Part shown: one piece after another, positions 43,212 to 52,623 of the stretch | Layout: each line of letters opens with the position of its first letter | How positions within the stretch are numbered: the stretch's first letter is position 1 | Origin: Galactobacter caseinivorans | Lineage (GTDB): Bacteria; Actinomycetota; Actinomycetes; Actinomycetales; Micrococcaceae | Reading direction: 5' to 3' | Length of the DNA: 64,000 nucleotides | Assembly: GCF_003640665.1 (NCBI RefSeq) | Contig: NZ_QQXL01000001.1 | Span: forward strand, 620,001-684,000 | The notes under the pieces: generated by a model | What the model was told of the DNA's origin: nothing | Seen by the model: only the letters and a program-made list of their open reading frames with translations | The model's database searches: none | Position numbers and translations under genes: made by a program

Positions 43212-44366
43212 TCACCGCGAGATCAACTCCAGATGCGGCCCGCGGTGCACCGCCAGGTAGACCCGATCCCGCAGCGCGTTGGCCTCCGCATCCGTCATGG
43301 TGCGGGTCAGCGGCCGGATGACGATGCGCAGTAGCGCATTCACCTGTCCCGCCACCAGGCCAAGGCGTCGCACGGCACCCTCTGGGAGTTCGTCCGGGCC
43401 TGTGCGGGCCAGCACCGACACCGACTCGAGCTCGCCGGCCTGCACTCCCAGCGTCTCGCGTACTTGATCTCCCAAGGTCTCCTCGTCCGCGTCAGCGGGC
43501 ACCACCACGGAGAGGTCCCGGGTGATGCTGGGCAGCGCAGACACCACGCGATACGGGCTCAGGTCCTGCATCTGGCCGGCCACGCGCGGATCAGCCGAGC
43601 GCAGCAAACGGATGTCCTGGATGCCCTTGCGCAGCATCAGCGCGCGGTCCAAGCCCATGCCAAGGGCCACACCGCTCCACGCATTGGGGGAGAGGCCGGC
43701 CTGTGCCAGGATGCCTGGCGCCACCAGCCCCGCCTCCGCCAGCTCCAGCCACTCGTGGCCCACCCGCACATCCAGTTGCACACCCAGGGTGGTGTACGGA
43801 TGGGGCGAGCGCACCGTGCGCCATTGCGCCCCGGGAAGCACCGCATGCACGACCAGCTCCAGCAGGCCGTGCAGGTCCGCCAGACCCATCCGCGCCGCGC
43901 AGCCCACCCGCCACAGATCAAGCTGGTGCGGCTCTCCCACGTGGGTCCTGTCGATGGCGTCTCGCCGATAGCTGAGCCCGGGAATCACGTGCAACGCGTC
44001 GGCATCCGTGTCCGAGTTCAGCGCGCGCAGCACGGGCGGCATGGCGGCGGAGGTGTGGCTGCGCAGCATCACCGTGGGGCTCAGATAACGCGAATAGCGC
44101 ACGTCACGAGTCACATCACCCGTGCTGAATCCGAGCCGGTCGTAGTTGTCCTCCACGGTCACTACCGGCCCGGGGCGGTGGATGCGCGCGGGAACCTTCC
44201 ACGCGCGGGACACTGCCTGCACGACGTCGCTGAGGAGGGTCTGCATGGCGTGTTGGCCCTGCGCGGGATCGGTGAGATCCCGCAGGGACAGAGCGGCCCG
44301 GAGGGCATCCGGGCTGAGGCGCTGGACGGGGGCAGGGGAGGAGGCAAGAAGTGAAGCGGAAGACAT
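43212..44366 (-). CDS. srmL: PheS-related stand-alone class II ligase (SrmL-like)
   Basis: A 384-residue single-chain protein resembling the alpha chain of phenylalanyl-tRNA synthetase joined to the ferredoxin-fold anticodon-binding (FDX-ACB) domain of the beta chain, like mitochondrial PheRS. Class II motif 2 is LRSHTSAAMPPVLRAL near residue 100, motif 3 is GMGLDRALMLRKG near 240, and the FDX-ACB domain begins LPSITRDLSVVVPADADEE near 280. The name SrmL (PheS-related mystery ligase) is used for such proteins; neither the amino acid nor the acceptor is known to me. It lies 232 nt downstream of ubiB with a structured leader. A true PheST pair is expected elsewhere in the genome. Confidence 0.8.
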   Translation of the reverse strand: MSSASLLASSPAPVQRLSPDALRAALSLRDLTDPAQGQHAMQTLLSDVVQAVSRAWKVPARIHRPGPVVTVEDNYDRLGFSTGDVTRDVRYSRYLSPTVMLRSHTSAAMPPVLRALNSDTDADALHVIPGLSYRRDAIDRTHVGEPHQLDLWRVGCAARMGLADLHGLLELVVHAVLPGAQWRTVRSPHPYTTLGVQLDVRVGHEWLELAEAGLVAPGILAQAGLSPNAWSGVALGMGLDRALMLRKGIQDIRLLRSADPRVAGQMQDLSPYRVVSALPSITRDLSVVVPADADEETLGDQVRETLGVQAGELESVSVLARTGPDELPEGAVRRLGLVAGQVNALLRIVIRPLTRTMTDAEANALRDRVYLAVHRGPHLELISR

Positions 44367-44478
44367 GGTGTGGTCCTTGGGGCCGTGTCCCCGTGCCGCG
44401 CAGGCCTCTTCGCTCGTGAGGAACGAAAGCTAGTGGTGGCGGCGATCTGGTGGGGACGGAAAGTGAGGGGAAAAGACT

Positions 44479-44576
44479 CCCTCGGCCGCCCCGGTGCCCC
44501 GTGGCTACGCGCGAACGTGGAGCCCTGGGCGGCCGTGGACCGGCCGAGGGCTCATAAATCGCTGCGTGGTGCTCAT
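44479..44576 (-). promoter_or_regulatory. Possible leader-peptide attenuator upstream of srmL
   Basis: The minus strand holds a 23-codon open frame (44505-44576) starting MSTTQRFMSPRPV. Inside it a hairpin forms from GAGCCCTCGGCCG and CGGCCG-CCC-AGGGCTC. The 5' arm CCCTCGGCCG (44541-44550) can instead pair with CGGCCGAGGG (44479-44488), which is followed by AGTCTTTT. Alternative pairings plus a short frame fit a translation-coupled attenuator, but no control codon run is obvious. Confidence 0.4.
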
Positions 44577-44598
44577 GCGGGTGAGCCTAGCACTTGGG

Positions 44599-46563
44599 CT
44601 AGTCTCCGTTGGAGCTCCTGCGGGCAAAGACGCGCACCAGCACCCGCAGGGCCAACACCACCGCGACCAGTCCCAGGACGGCCGCCGCGATCTGATTCAG
44701 CCCCAACTCCGGGGTCAGGCTTCCACCGCCAGGGGTCATGGCCAGGATCACCGCAATGACCGCGAGGACGGCCGCAAAGAACCCGGACACGGCATCATCC
44801 AGCACCGAACGCAGCCAGCGCCGCTCGCCCAGATCCGCCAGCGGATGGGTGCGCAGGCTGAACTCGCCCCGCGCCAGAGCATTGCTGATCACCTCGCCGC
44901 GCTCCGGGAGGCGGCGGGCCACGCTGAGGGCCACGAGGGACTCAGCGCCCAGCTTGCGGCCCAACTGCTCCGGCTCGGTGAGGCGCTTGATCAGGGCGGG
45001 CATGACGGCGCGCGCGCCCTTCAGGAGCGACGTTTCAGGGTCAAGGACTTTCAGCGTCTCCTCCACGCTGGCGAGGGTCCGGAAGGCTCCGGCCACATCC
45101 CCTGGAACGGCGATGTGGTGCGCCCGGAGCAGGCCAAAGAGCTCGGTGAAGAGGGTGGCGCCCACCTCGCCGGAGGTGTGCACCAGGGTCATGATCCGCC
45201 CCAGCTCGCGCCGCAGCACGCGCCGGTCCACGTCTGCCGGCAGGTCAAAGGCCATGCCAAGGGCGGTGGCCGCGGCCACGTTGTCATCGTCCACAATCGC
45301 GGCTAACAGGGCGGCCAGGAGGGTGCGGGTCTCCTGGTCAATGACGCCCACGGCGCCAAAATCCAGCAAACCCAACCGATCGTCGTCGAGCAGGAGAAGA
45401 TTGCCGGGATGCAGATCCGCGTGGAAAAAGCCGTCCACCAGCACGCCGCTCAGCGTCGCCTGCAGCAGGGTGCGCGCCAGCTCGGTGCGGCGCTCCGGGC
45501 TCAGCCGCTCGGCACCGCGCTCCACCGGGACCCCGCTCAAGCGGGACATCACCAGGACGCGCCGCGAGGAGAGCTCCGGGTAGACCTGAGGCACCACCAA
45601 GTCCGGGGAGGGGGCCAGCAGGCGCGCGGCGGTGCGGGTGTATCCGGCCTCCACCACGTAATCCAGCTCCTCCTTCATCACCTTGACCAGCCCGCCGGCC
45701 AGCGCGGCAAGGCCCAACTCGCGGGCCCACCCGAAGCGCCGCTCTGAGGTGCGGGCGAACCGCATGATGATGTCCCCGTCCACGCGCACGCTGGCCTGGG
45801 CCACGGGTCGTTGCACCTTCAGGACCACCTCCAGCCCGCTCTGCAGTTGGGCACCGTGCACCTGCGCTATGGACGCCGCGCCAAGCGGCTGCGCGTCAAA
45901 GCGCGCCAAAACCGTGTCCGGGTCCTTGCCCCAGTCCTGCGCGAGCACCCCCAGGATGTCCGCAGTGGGCGCCGGCTCCGCCTCTGATTGCAGGCGGGAG
46001 AGCGCCCGCGCGGTGCTGGGCGGGACCACGTCCTGGCGCGTGGAGAGCAGCTGCCCCAGCTTCACAAAACTCACGCCCGCACGCTCAAACATGCGCACCA
46101 ATGCCTCGTCAAAGCGCTCCGAGCGCGGCCCCTGCCTCAGCACGCCGGAGAGTCCGCTGCTGGCCACAATCCAACTCAGGTGCGCGTAGCGGGCGCCGCG
46201 CCGCGCGGCATCACGGATGGCACGCGGCCACTGCAGGGGGGAGGAGAAGGTCCCTGTCGGCACCAGTGCCTCCAGGATCACCAACACGGCCGTGCAAGCC
46301 ACCAGCGCCCAGCAGAAGCCCAGCAGGAAGAGTCCAAGGACTTCGGCGGTGCCCACGGTGATGGTTTCGCCGCGGACCAGACCCGTCTGGCGGGCCACCC
46401 ACAAGCCCACCGGGCCAAAGGCAAAGAGCGCCACCCCGGAGACGATGATGGCCCGTGGCCAGCCCACCCGGGCACCAAGCAGCCTCCGTGTCACGGCCGC
46501 GATGATGACGGCGGAGACCACGGAGGCAATGACGCCGTAAATGAGGGTGTAGTCGATGTCCAC
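44599..46563 (-). CDS. ABC1/UbiB-family atypical protein kinase-like membrane protein
   Basis: A 654-residue protein: four hydrophobic segments in the first 125 residues (VIASVVSAVIIAAV, AIIVSGVALFAFGPVGLWV, VLGLFLLGFCWALVACTAVLVI), an ABC1 kinase-like domain with KLGQLLSTR (the KxGQ motif), GAASIAQVHGA (the Ala-rich loop), HADLHPGN and LLDFGAVG, and two C-terminal TM segments. UbiB/COQ8 relatives are ATPases that support quinone biosynthesis; in actinobacteria, menaquinone or lipid roles are likely but unproven. GTG at 46563 is preferred because a terminator hairpin begins at 46585. Confidence 0.87.
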   Translation of the reverse strand: MDIDYTLIYGVIASVVSAVIIAAVTRRLLGARVGWPRAIIVSGVALFAFGPVGLWVARQTGLVRGETITVGTAEVLGLFLLGFCWALVACTAVLVILEALVPTGTFSSPLQWPRAIRDAARRGARYAHLSWIVASSGLSGVLRQGPRSERFDEALVRMFERAGVSFVKLGQLLSTRQDVVPPSTARALSRLQSEAEPAPTADILGVLAQDWGKDPDTVLARFDAQPLGAASIAQVHGAQLQSGLEVVLKVQRPVAQASVRVDGDIIMRFARTSERRFGWARELGLAALAGGLVKVMKEELDYVVEAGYTRTAARLLAPSPDLVVPQVYPELSSRRVLVMSRLSGVPVERGAERLSPERRTELARTLLQATLSGVLVDGFFHADLHPGNLLLLDDDRLGLLDFGAVGVIDQETRTLLAALLAAIVDDDNVAAATALGMAFDLPADVDRRVLRRELGRIMTLVHTSGEVGATLFTELFGLLRAHHIAVPGDVAGAFRTLASVEETLKVLDPETSLLKGARAVMPALIKRLTEPEQLGRKLGAESLVALSVARRLPERGEVISNALARGEFSLRTHPLADLGERRWLRSVLDDAVSGFFAAVLAVIAVILAMTPGGGSLTPELGLNQIAAAVLGLVAVVLALRVLVRVFARRSSNGD

Positions 46564-46584
46564 CCCACTAGTGTGCGCCAACAA

Positions 46585-46630
46585 CAGCGGCGGCGAGTCA
46601 GCCCCGAGGGGGACTGGCTCGCCGCCGCTG
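46585..46630 (-). terminator. Terminator between repeat-tailed membrane protein and ubiB-like gene
   Basis: A perfect 13-bp stem CAGCGGCGGCGAG with CTCGCCGCCGCTG, extended by inner partial pairing. It lies 37 nt past the stop of the minus-strand gene 46668-48521. Confidence 0.75.
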
Positions 46631-46667
46631 TAGTGCTGACTGCGCTACTGCCGAACTGGCTGAGTGA

Positions 46668-48521
46668 TCAGCGGTGTGCGCCTGCCGGCACCGTCTGCGG
46701 ATTCGTCAGCGGGGCGTCCTGGTGGTTGGCGCTGTTGCCACCGAACAGGTCATCCAGGCCGGACCCAATATCGCCGGTGGAGCCATCCGTGCCGGTGGAG
46801 CCATCGGTTCCGGTGGAGCCATCGGTTCCGGTGGACCCGTCCGTACCGGTGGACCCGTCGGTTCCGGTGGACCCGTCGGTTCCGGTGGAGCCATCCGTGC
46901 CCTCCGAGCTGTACGGATTGGTTCCGTAGGGATCGGTGGTGCCGTTGGAGCCGTAGTTGGTGGTCGGCTTGTTGGCCTGGGCAAACTCCTGGAAGCCCGT
47001 GACGAAGGAGGCAATGACCCCGAACACGTTCTTGTTCAGGGCGGCCTGCTCGTCCCAGCTGCCCAGCGAATCGGTGCTGGAGGCGCCGGCGCGTGAACCA
47101 GCGGACTTGGAGAACTGCTCAAACAGCTCCTTGCCCTTGTTGACACCCTCATCGGTGGCTCGCATGGTCGCGAGGTTGCTGATGGTGTCCACGGTGGAGA
47201 CGCGCCACGTGCCGTTTTCCTTGACAGCGGCCACGCCCAAGCGGTCCGGGTTGGTGAGCATCTTGCCCAGGTCAAGGGTCTTGCTTCCGTCGCTGCCCAT
47301 GGAGACCTTGGCACCGTCAAAGCGGATCTCGTTGTTGCTGGTGCTGGAAGAGGTGCTGGAGGAGGAACCGGCCGTGATCTTGGTGCTACCCGGGGAGACA
47401 ATCACCAGGTCATCGTTGATCTTGTGCTCCTTCAGGGCCCATTCGGCCTTGAAGTTGGGCTGGGCCGGGTCCGGGCGGGACTCGGTGGAGGTGCCCTTGT
47501 TCATCAGGGGCGCGTACACCATGGCCAGTCGGCGCTCCGGGAGGGCAAGCTTGCCCACCAGGGCGGGATCAACCAGATCCTGGGGGTCATTCATGAGGGC
47601 CAGGCGGTCCGCGATGCCGGAGACGGCCTCGGAGGGGGAGGATGCCCCGGCAGCGCTGGCGTAGTCGGCGTTCCAGTTGGGCTCGCCCATGTTCGAGCTA
47701 GAGGACTTGCTGGCGCTGGAGGCGCGGACCATCTCTGCGACGGTCATCATCGGGGAAATGAACCAGCGGTCCTCTTCCTTCACGAGCACCAGGCTCAGCG
47801 GGCTGCCGGCCTTCTCGATGACGTCGCCATTGAAGGAATTGTCCTTCTCCGCAGACTTCTTGATCTCATCGATCATCTTCTGGGGAGCGTCCTTGCCGGT
47901 GGAGCGCTTCTGGGCCTTGGCCACCGCGTCGCCCAGCTTGTTCACGTCCACGGAGGCGTCCAGCTGCCACTTGGTCACGTCAACGGTGGCGAAGTTAGGT
48001 GAGCGCTCGGTGACCTTGAACTCCATGTTGGAGGAGCGAATGTCGATGGCGCCCAGCAGGTCCTGCATGGAATCCATGGCGCCCTTGGAGCTGATGTCGC
48101 CACCGTCGGCCTTGACGAGCTCATCCAGGCCGGAGTCCTTCGCGAGGGCCTCGTTGTTCTTCAAGTAGGAATCGATCTCGGCGGGGGAGAAGAGCTTGGC
48201 AATCTCCATCCCGTCCTTCTTGGCGATCGCGGTGTTGATGCGCTCTGCTGCGGACTGCGTGGAGTCGGCGCCTCGCTGTGCGGCGTTGGCTGCCAGGGGG
48301 AAGCCCACCGCGGCGGCAATCACACCGACGGCGGCCACGCCACCCACCCAGGGGATCCACCGGCGGCGTCGACGCGGGGGCTGGCCACCTGTGCCGCCGT
48401 ACTGCGGAGCGTTGGGATCAATGGGCGGCGCGGACTGCGCCGCGCCGGGCTGTGTGGGGTACTGAGCAGAGGAGCCGTACGGAGACGGCTGCTGTGGCTG
48501 CTGGGGCATCGGTGTGGTCAT
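46668..48521 (-). CDS. Single-pass membrane protein with Pro/Gln lead and C-terminal TDGSTG repeats
   Basis: A 617-residue protein of unknown function. It has a low-complexity cytoplasmic lead (PQQPQQPSPYGSS), basic RRRRR and a TM segment near residues 57-80, then a large extracellular region of mixed secondary structure with DUF-like repeats of 'LVLVKEEDRWFISPM' and 'GVAAVKENGTWRVSTVD' type. Near the end there are seven GTDGST-type hexapeptides, encoded by an 18-bp tandem repeat. The architecture suggests an anchored surface protein with a flexible stalk. GGAGGA precedes the chosen ATG. It diverges from lysA. Confidence 0.75.
   Translation of the reverse strand: MTTPMPQQPQQPSPYGSSAQYPTQPGAAQSAPPIDPNAPQYGGTGGQPPRRRRRWIPWVGGVAAVGVIAAAVGFPLAANAAQRGADSTQSAAERINTAIAKKDGMEIAKLFSPAEIDSYLKNNEALAKDSGLDELVKADGGDISSKGAMDSMQDLLGAIDIRSSNMEFKVTERSPNFATVDVTKWQLDASVDVNKLGDAVAKAQKRSTGKDAPQKMIDEIKKSAEKDNSFNGDVIEKAGSPLSLVLVKEEDRWFISPMMTVAEMVRASSASKSSSSNMGEPNWNADYASAAGASSPSEAVSGIADRLALMNDPQDLVDPALVGKLALPERRLAMVYAPLMNKGTSTESRPDPAQPNFKAEWALKEHKINDDLVIVSPGSTKITAGSSSSTSSSTSNNEIRFDGAKVSMGSDGSKTLDLGKMLTNPDRLGVAAVKENGTWRVSTVDTISNLATMRATDEGVNKGKELFEQFSKSAGSRAGASSTDSLGSWDEQAALNKNVFGVIASFVTGFQEFAQANKPTTNYGSNGTTDPYGTNPYSSEGTDGSTGTDGSTGTDGSTGTDGSTGTDGSTGTDGSTGTDGSTGDIGSGLDDLFGGNSANHQDAPLTNPQTVPAGAHR
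46776..46901. repeat. 18-bp tandem repeat, seven units, in frame
   Basis: Seven adjacent 18-bp units of the form GGTGGAGCCATCGGTTCC (variants ACCCGTC, CCGTGCC, CCGTACC) encode the Gly/Thr/Asp/Ser stretch of the membrane protein. The variants alternate in blocks, which suggests expansion by slippage or recombination. Confidence 0.92.
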
Positions 48522-48697
48522 CGTGTCCTCCAAGAAACGCGTTGACAGAGCGGAGTGTCCTGCCGAGTCTATCGAACACCGTGATAAATACCGAGCGCCC
48601 CGGCCTGGGAACTTCGTGAATGCGTCACGTTGGCCGCCCGCCTAGGGGTGCGCCGGTAGCCTGGAATCAACAACGTGCCCCCGGCCCCGAAGGTGTC

Positions 48698-50137
48698 ATG
48701 ACTGCCTCTCCGCTTGCCCCCGGCTGGCTCACCGTGCCCGCTGACCTCAATGAGCTGCGCCCGCAGGGCAAACCGGAGCTGTTCCCGGCCTCCGCCGCGC
48801 GAACCGACCAGGGTGAGCTGAGCATCGGCGGCGTGGGAGTTGCGGCGCTGGCCGCTCAGTTTGGGACGCCCCTCTACGTGGTGGATGAGGCGGATCTGCG
48901 CGCGCGTGCCCGCTCCTTTAAGTCCGCCTACGACGCGGCTTTTGCCCCGCTGTGCGGCGGCGCGGATGTTTACTACGCCGGCAAGGTGTTCCTCAATACC
49001 TCCGTGGCCCGCTGGGTCAGCGAGGAGGGGTTGCGCCTTGACACGGCATCCGGGGGAGAGCTCGCGGTGGCCCTCGCCGCCGGCGTCGAGCCTGCAAACA
49101 TCGGGTTGCACGGCAATAACAAATCCGATCAGGAGATTGAACGCGCGCTGAGCCTTGGCCTGGGGCGCATCATTGCCGACAGCCTGGATGAGGTGGACCG
49201 CCTCGCAGCGGCCGCCGGCCGCCTTGGCCTCACTGCCAACGTCATGTTGCGCCTGACCCCTGGCGTGCACGCCTCCACCCACGAGTTCATCGCCACGGCC
49301 CATGAAGACCAGAAGTTTGGGCTCTCCATGGTTGCGCTCCCCGGCGCAGAGCGCTCCGACGCCGCGGAGGCGGTGCGCCGCTGCCTGGACGCCGAGTCGG
49401 TCAACCTCTTGGGCCTGCACTGCCACATCGGTTCGCAGATTTTTGAAGCGGAGGGCTTCGGCGAGGCCGCTAGGCGCCTCATTACCTTCCTTGGGCAGGT
49501 GCGCAACGAGCACGGCGTCCAACTGCCGGAGCTGGACCTTGGCGGCGGCTACGGGATCGCCTACACCGAGCAGGACCGCCCCAGCACCCCGGAGCGCCTG
49601 GCCGCCGGCCTCGCGGACGTGGTGTCGGCCGCCTGCCAATCCGTGGGCATCGACGTTCCCCGCATCAGCATTGAGCCGGGCCGCGCCATCGCGGGCCCGG
49701 CTGGAATCACCCTCTACGGGGTGGGCGTCCAGAAGGACGTTCAGGTGTCCGACGACGCTGGGCAGGGTCTGCGCCGCTACGTCGCGGTGGACGGCGGGAT
49801 GAGTGATAACGCGCGCCCGGTGCTGTACGACGCGGACTATTCGGCCATCCTGGCCTCGCGTTCCTCCGGCGCGGACGCCATGCTCTCCCGCGTGGTGGGC
49901 AAGCACTGCGAGTCCGGGGACATTGTGGTGCGGGACGTGTACCTGCCGGCGGATCTGCGCCGGGGAGACCTGCTGGCGGTGCCTGCCACCGGCGCCTACT
50001 GCTGGTCCCTTGGCAGCAACTACAACTACCTGCCCAGACCGGCCGTTGTCGCGGTCCTGGACGGTCAGGTCAAGGTGATGGTGCGCGGGGAGACTGAGAC
50101 GGACTTGCTCTCCAGGGATACCGGCGTGGGCGCCTGA
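48698..50137 (+). CDS. lysA: Diaminopimelate decarboxylase
   Basis: A PLP enzyme of 479 residues that converts meso-diaminopimelate to lysine, the last step of the pathway. The catalytic Lys is in YYAGKVFLNTS near residue 98, followed by LHGNNKS, the His-bearing GLHCHIGSQIF near 245, and ELDLGGGYGIAY; the C-terminal CESGDIV Cys lies near 408. The ATG at 48698 follows GAAGGTG. The order lysA-hom-thrC-thrB matches mycobacteria and keeps the aspartate-family amino acids together. Confidence 0.95.
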   Translation: MTASPLAPGWLTVPADLNELRPQGKPELFPASAARTDQGELSIGGVGVAALAAQFGTPLYVVDEADLRARARSFKSAYDAAFAPLCGGADVYYAGKVFLNTSVARWVSEEGLRLDTASGGELAVALAAGVEPANIGLHGNNKSDQEIERALSLGLGRIIADSLDEVDRLAAAAGRLGLTANVMLRLTPGVHASTHEFIATAHEDQKFGLSMVALPGAERSDAAEAVRRCLDAESVNLLGLHCHIGSQIFEAEGFGEAARRLITFLGQVRNEHGVQLPELDLGGGYGIAYTEQDRPSTPERLAAGLADVVSAACQSVGIDVPRISIEPGRAIAGPAGITLYGVGVQKDVQVSDDAGQGLRRYVAVDGGMSDNARPVLYDADYSAILASRSSGADAMLSRVVGKHCESGDIVVRDVYLPADLRRGDLLAVPATGAYCWSLGSNYNYLPRPAVVAVLDGQVKVMVRGETETDLLSRDTGVGA

Positions 50138-50219
50138 GCGCGCCGATGCTTCCGCTACTCACCGGGCACCCGAACAACAAGCCGTTTTCCACGAAGATGT
50201 ACGCAGAGAAGAGGAACGC

Positions 50220-51518
50220 ATGAGCACCACCCTCAAGGTCGCCCTGCTTGGCGCAGGCACTGTCGGCACCGAGGTGGCGCGCATCCTGGATCAGGACGCA
50301 GCCGCCCTGACCCAGCGGGCCGGGGCGCGCCTGCGCCTCAGCGCCGTGGTGGTCCGCGACACCGCGGCGGATCGCGGCCCGCACGTGCCGCGTGAGCTCA
50401 TCACCGACCAGGCGGAGGACGCGATTGACGGCGCCGACCTGGTGATTGAGCTGATGGGCGGCATTGAGCCAGCACGCACGTACATCACGCGCGCCCTCTC
50501 CAACGGCGCCAGCGTGGTCACCGGAAACAAGGCGCTCCTCGCGGCCCACGGGGCCGAGCTCTTTGCCCTGGCCAAGGACAACGACGCGCAACTGAGCTTT
50601 GAGGCGGCCGTGGCAGGCGCCATCCCGATCCTGCGCCCGCTGGCGGAGTCGCTGGCGGGGGACACCATCACCAAGGTGATGGGCATCGTGAACGGCTCCA
50701 CCAATTACATCCTGGACAAGATGGACCGCGAGGGCGCGGACCTGGCGGACGTGATGGCAGAGGCAGCGGCGCTTGGCTTCCTGGAGGCAGACCCGTCCGC
50801 TGACGTTGAGGGGCACGACGCCGCAGCGAAGGCCGCGCTGTTGGCGACCCTGGCGTTTGGGGCCGGCTTCTCCATTGATCAGGTGCACACCGAGGGCATC
50901 ACCGGCGTCAGCGCCACGGACGTGGAGGCAGCGCGCGCAGAGGATCAGGTGATCAAGCTCTTGGCGATCGTTGAGCGCAGCGAGGGCGGAGTGCAGATGC
51001 GCGTGCACCCCACGCTGATCTCCCGCGAGCACCCGCTGGCCGCGGTGCACGGCGCCTTCAATGCGGTGTTTGTGGAGGCGGAGAATGCGGGTCAGCTGAT
51101 GTTCTACGGCGCGGGTGCCGGCGGCGCCCCCACGGCAAGCGCCGTGATGGGTGACCTGGTCACCGCGGCCCGCCGCAGCCTGGCCGGGGCGCCGGATCAC
51201 ACGGTGCTCTCCGCGACTGCGGTGCCCGCGCTGCCCATCGAGGACGCCATCACGCGCTACGCGCTGGCCATCGATGTCACGGACGCCCCTGGCGTCCTGG
51301 CGCGGATTGCCCAGGTCTTTGCCGATCAGGGGGTCTCCATCGAGGCCATGCGACAGACCGGCTACCCCAGCGCTGGGAGCGACGCCGCGGCGTCGGCCAG
51401 CCTGCGTATCATCACGCACGCCGGGACGCAGCGGGCGCTGGACGCCACCGTCGCCGCCGTCACCGAACTCGACGTGGTCACCGGGATCACGTCTGTCCTG
51501 CGAGTCGAAGGGAACTGA
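50220..51518 (+). CDS. hom: Homoserine dehydrogenase
   Basis: A 432-residue NAD(P)-dependent enzyme that reduces aspartate semialdehyde to homoserine. The Rossmann motif [17 protein letters not shown] is at the start, [14 protein letters not shown] near 160, and a C-terminal ACT domain from about 345 ([22 protein letters not shown]), the site of threonine feedback inhibition in relatives. It lies 82 nt after lysA, and the thrC ATG is 7 nt past its stop, so hom-thrC-thrB is one operon. Confidence 0.96.
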   Translation: MSTTLKVALLGAGTVGTEVARILDQDAAALTQRAGARLRLSAVVVRDTAADRGPHVPRELITDQAEDAIDGADLVIELMGGIEPARTYITRALSNGASVVTGNKALLAAHGAELFALAKDNDAQLSFEAAVAGAIPILRPLAESLAGDTITKVMGIVNGSTNYILDKMDREGADLADVMAEAAALGFLEADPSADVEGHDAAAKAALLATLAFGAGFSIDQVHTEGITGVSATDVEAARAEDQVIKLLAIVERSEGGVQMRVHPTLISREHPLAAVHGAFNAVFVEAENAGQLMFYGAGAGGAPTASAVMGDLVTAARRSLAGAPDHTVLSATAVPALPIEDAITRYALAIDVTDAPGVLARIAQVFADQGVSIEAMRQTGYPSAGSDAAASASLRIITHAGTQRALDATVAAVTELDVVTGITSVLRVEGN

Positions 51519-51525
51519 GCGCACC

Positions 51526-52623
51526 ATGGCTCATCAGTGGCGCGGAGTGATCCGCGAATACATCGATCGTCTTCCGGTGGAGGACAGCGACACCATCGTC
51601 ACGCTGGGCGAGGGCGGCACCCCGTTGGTTTTTGCCCCCGCGCTGTCAGCCGAGACCGGCAACCAGGTCTACCTCAAGGTAGAGGGGATGAACCCGACCG
51701 GATCCTTCAAGGATCGCGGCATGACCATGGCCATGACCGCCGCGGTGAACTCCGGCGCCAAGGCCGTGGTCTGCGCCTCCACCGGCAACACGTCCGCGTC
51801 CGCGGCGGCCTACGCCAAGCAGGCCGGGCTGACCTGCGCCGTGCTGGTCCCGGACGGCAAGATCTCCATGGGCAAGCTCTCCCAGGCCGTGGCCCACGGC
51901 GCCAAGATCATCCAGGTGGACGGCAACTTCGATAACTGCCTTGACGTGGCGCGCAAGCTCTCGGAGAACTACCCGGTGTTCCTGGTGAACTCGGTGAACC
52001 CCGCGCGCATCGAGGGGCAGAAGACCGGCTCCTTTGAGGTCGTGGACTTCTTGGGGGATGCCCCGGATTATCACCTGCTTCCCGTCGGCAATGCCGGCAA
52101 CATCACGGCGTACTGGCGCGGGTATAAGGAGTACTCCACCGAGTTCGTGAACCAGCAGGGCCAGACGCTGGCCCCCGTGGCCACCAAGACCCCCATCATG
52201 TGGGGCTTCCAGGCGGCGGGCGCCGCACCCATCGTCGCTGGCCACCCCGTGCTGGAGCCGGAGACCATCGCCACCGCCATCCGGATCGGCAACCCCGCGT
52301 CCTGGCAGCAGGCGGAGGCGGCCAGGGACGAGTCCGGCGGCCTGATCGAGGCCGTGAGCGACGACGAGATCCTGGAGGCGCACCGCTGGCTCTCCTCCCG
52401 CGAGGGCGTCTTTGTTGAGCCGGCCTCCGCAGCAGGGGCGGCCGGGCTGCTCAAGCATCACCGCGCCGGCACCGCGCCCACGGGCAAGACCATCGTCATC
52501 ACGGTGACCGGTCACGGCTTGAAGGACCCGGAGTGGGCCATCAAGGGGGCAGGGGAGGGCGCCACGCCGGTTCAGGTGGGGTTCGACGTCGTTTCCGTCG
52601 CGGATGCGCTCGGCCTCAAGTGA
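51526..52623 (+). CDS. thrC: Threonine synthase
   Basis: A PLP enzyme of 365 residues that converts O-phosphohomoserine to threonine. The PLP Lys is in [15 protein letters not shown] near residue 61, the phosphate loop is [13 protein letters not shown], and the C-terminus holds [10 protein letters not shown]. This is the short monomeric class. The stop overlaps the thrB GTG in GTGA. Confidence 0.96.
   Translation: MAHQWRGVIREYIDRLPVEDSDTIVTLGEGGTPLVFAPALSAETGNQVYLKVEGMNPTGSFKDRGMTMAMTAAVNSGAKAVVCASTGNTSASAAAYAKQAGLTCAVLVPDGKISMGKLSQAVAHGAKIIQVDGNFDNCLDVARKLSENYPVFLVNSVNPARIEGQKTGSFEVVDFLGDAPDYHLLPVGNAGNITAYWRGYKEYSTEFVNQQGQTLAPVATKTPIMWGFQAAGAAPIVAGHPVLEPETIATAIRIGNPASWQQAEAARDESGGLIEAVSDDEILEAHRWLSSREGVFVEPASAAGAAGLLKHHRAGTAPTGKTIVITVTGHGLKDPEWAIKGAGEGATPVQVGFDVVSVADALGLK

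Noticed and set aside
44367..44598. T-box riboswitch before srmL
   Set aside because: No AAnnTGGnACCGCG T-box sequence and no specifier-loop architecture on either strand; leader-peptide attenuation fits better.
48542..48571. TTGACA-based promoter for lysA
   Set aside because: A perfect -35 hexamer exists at 48542-48547, but no acceptable -10 lies 16-19 nt downstream.
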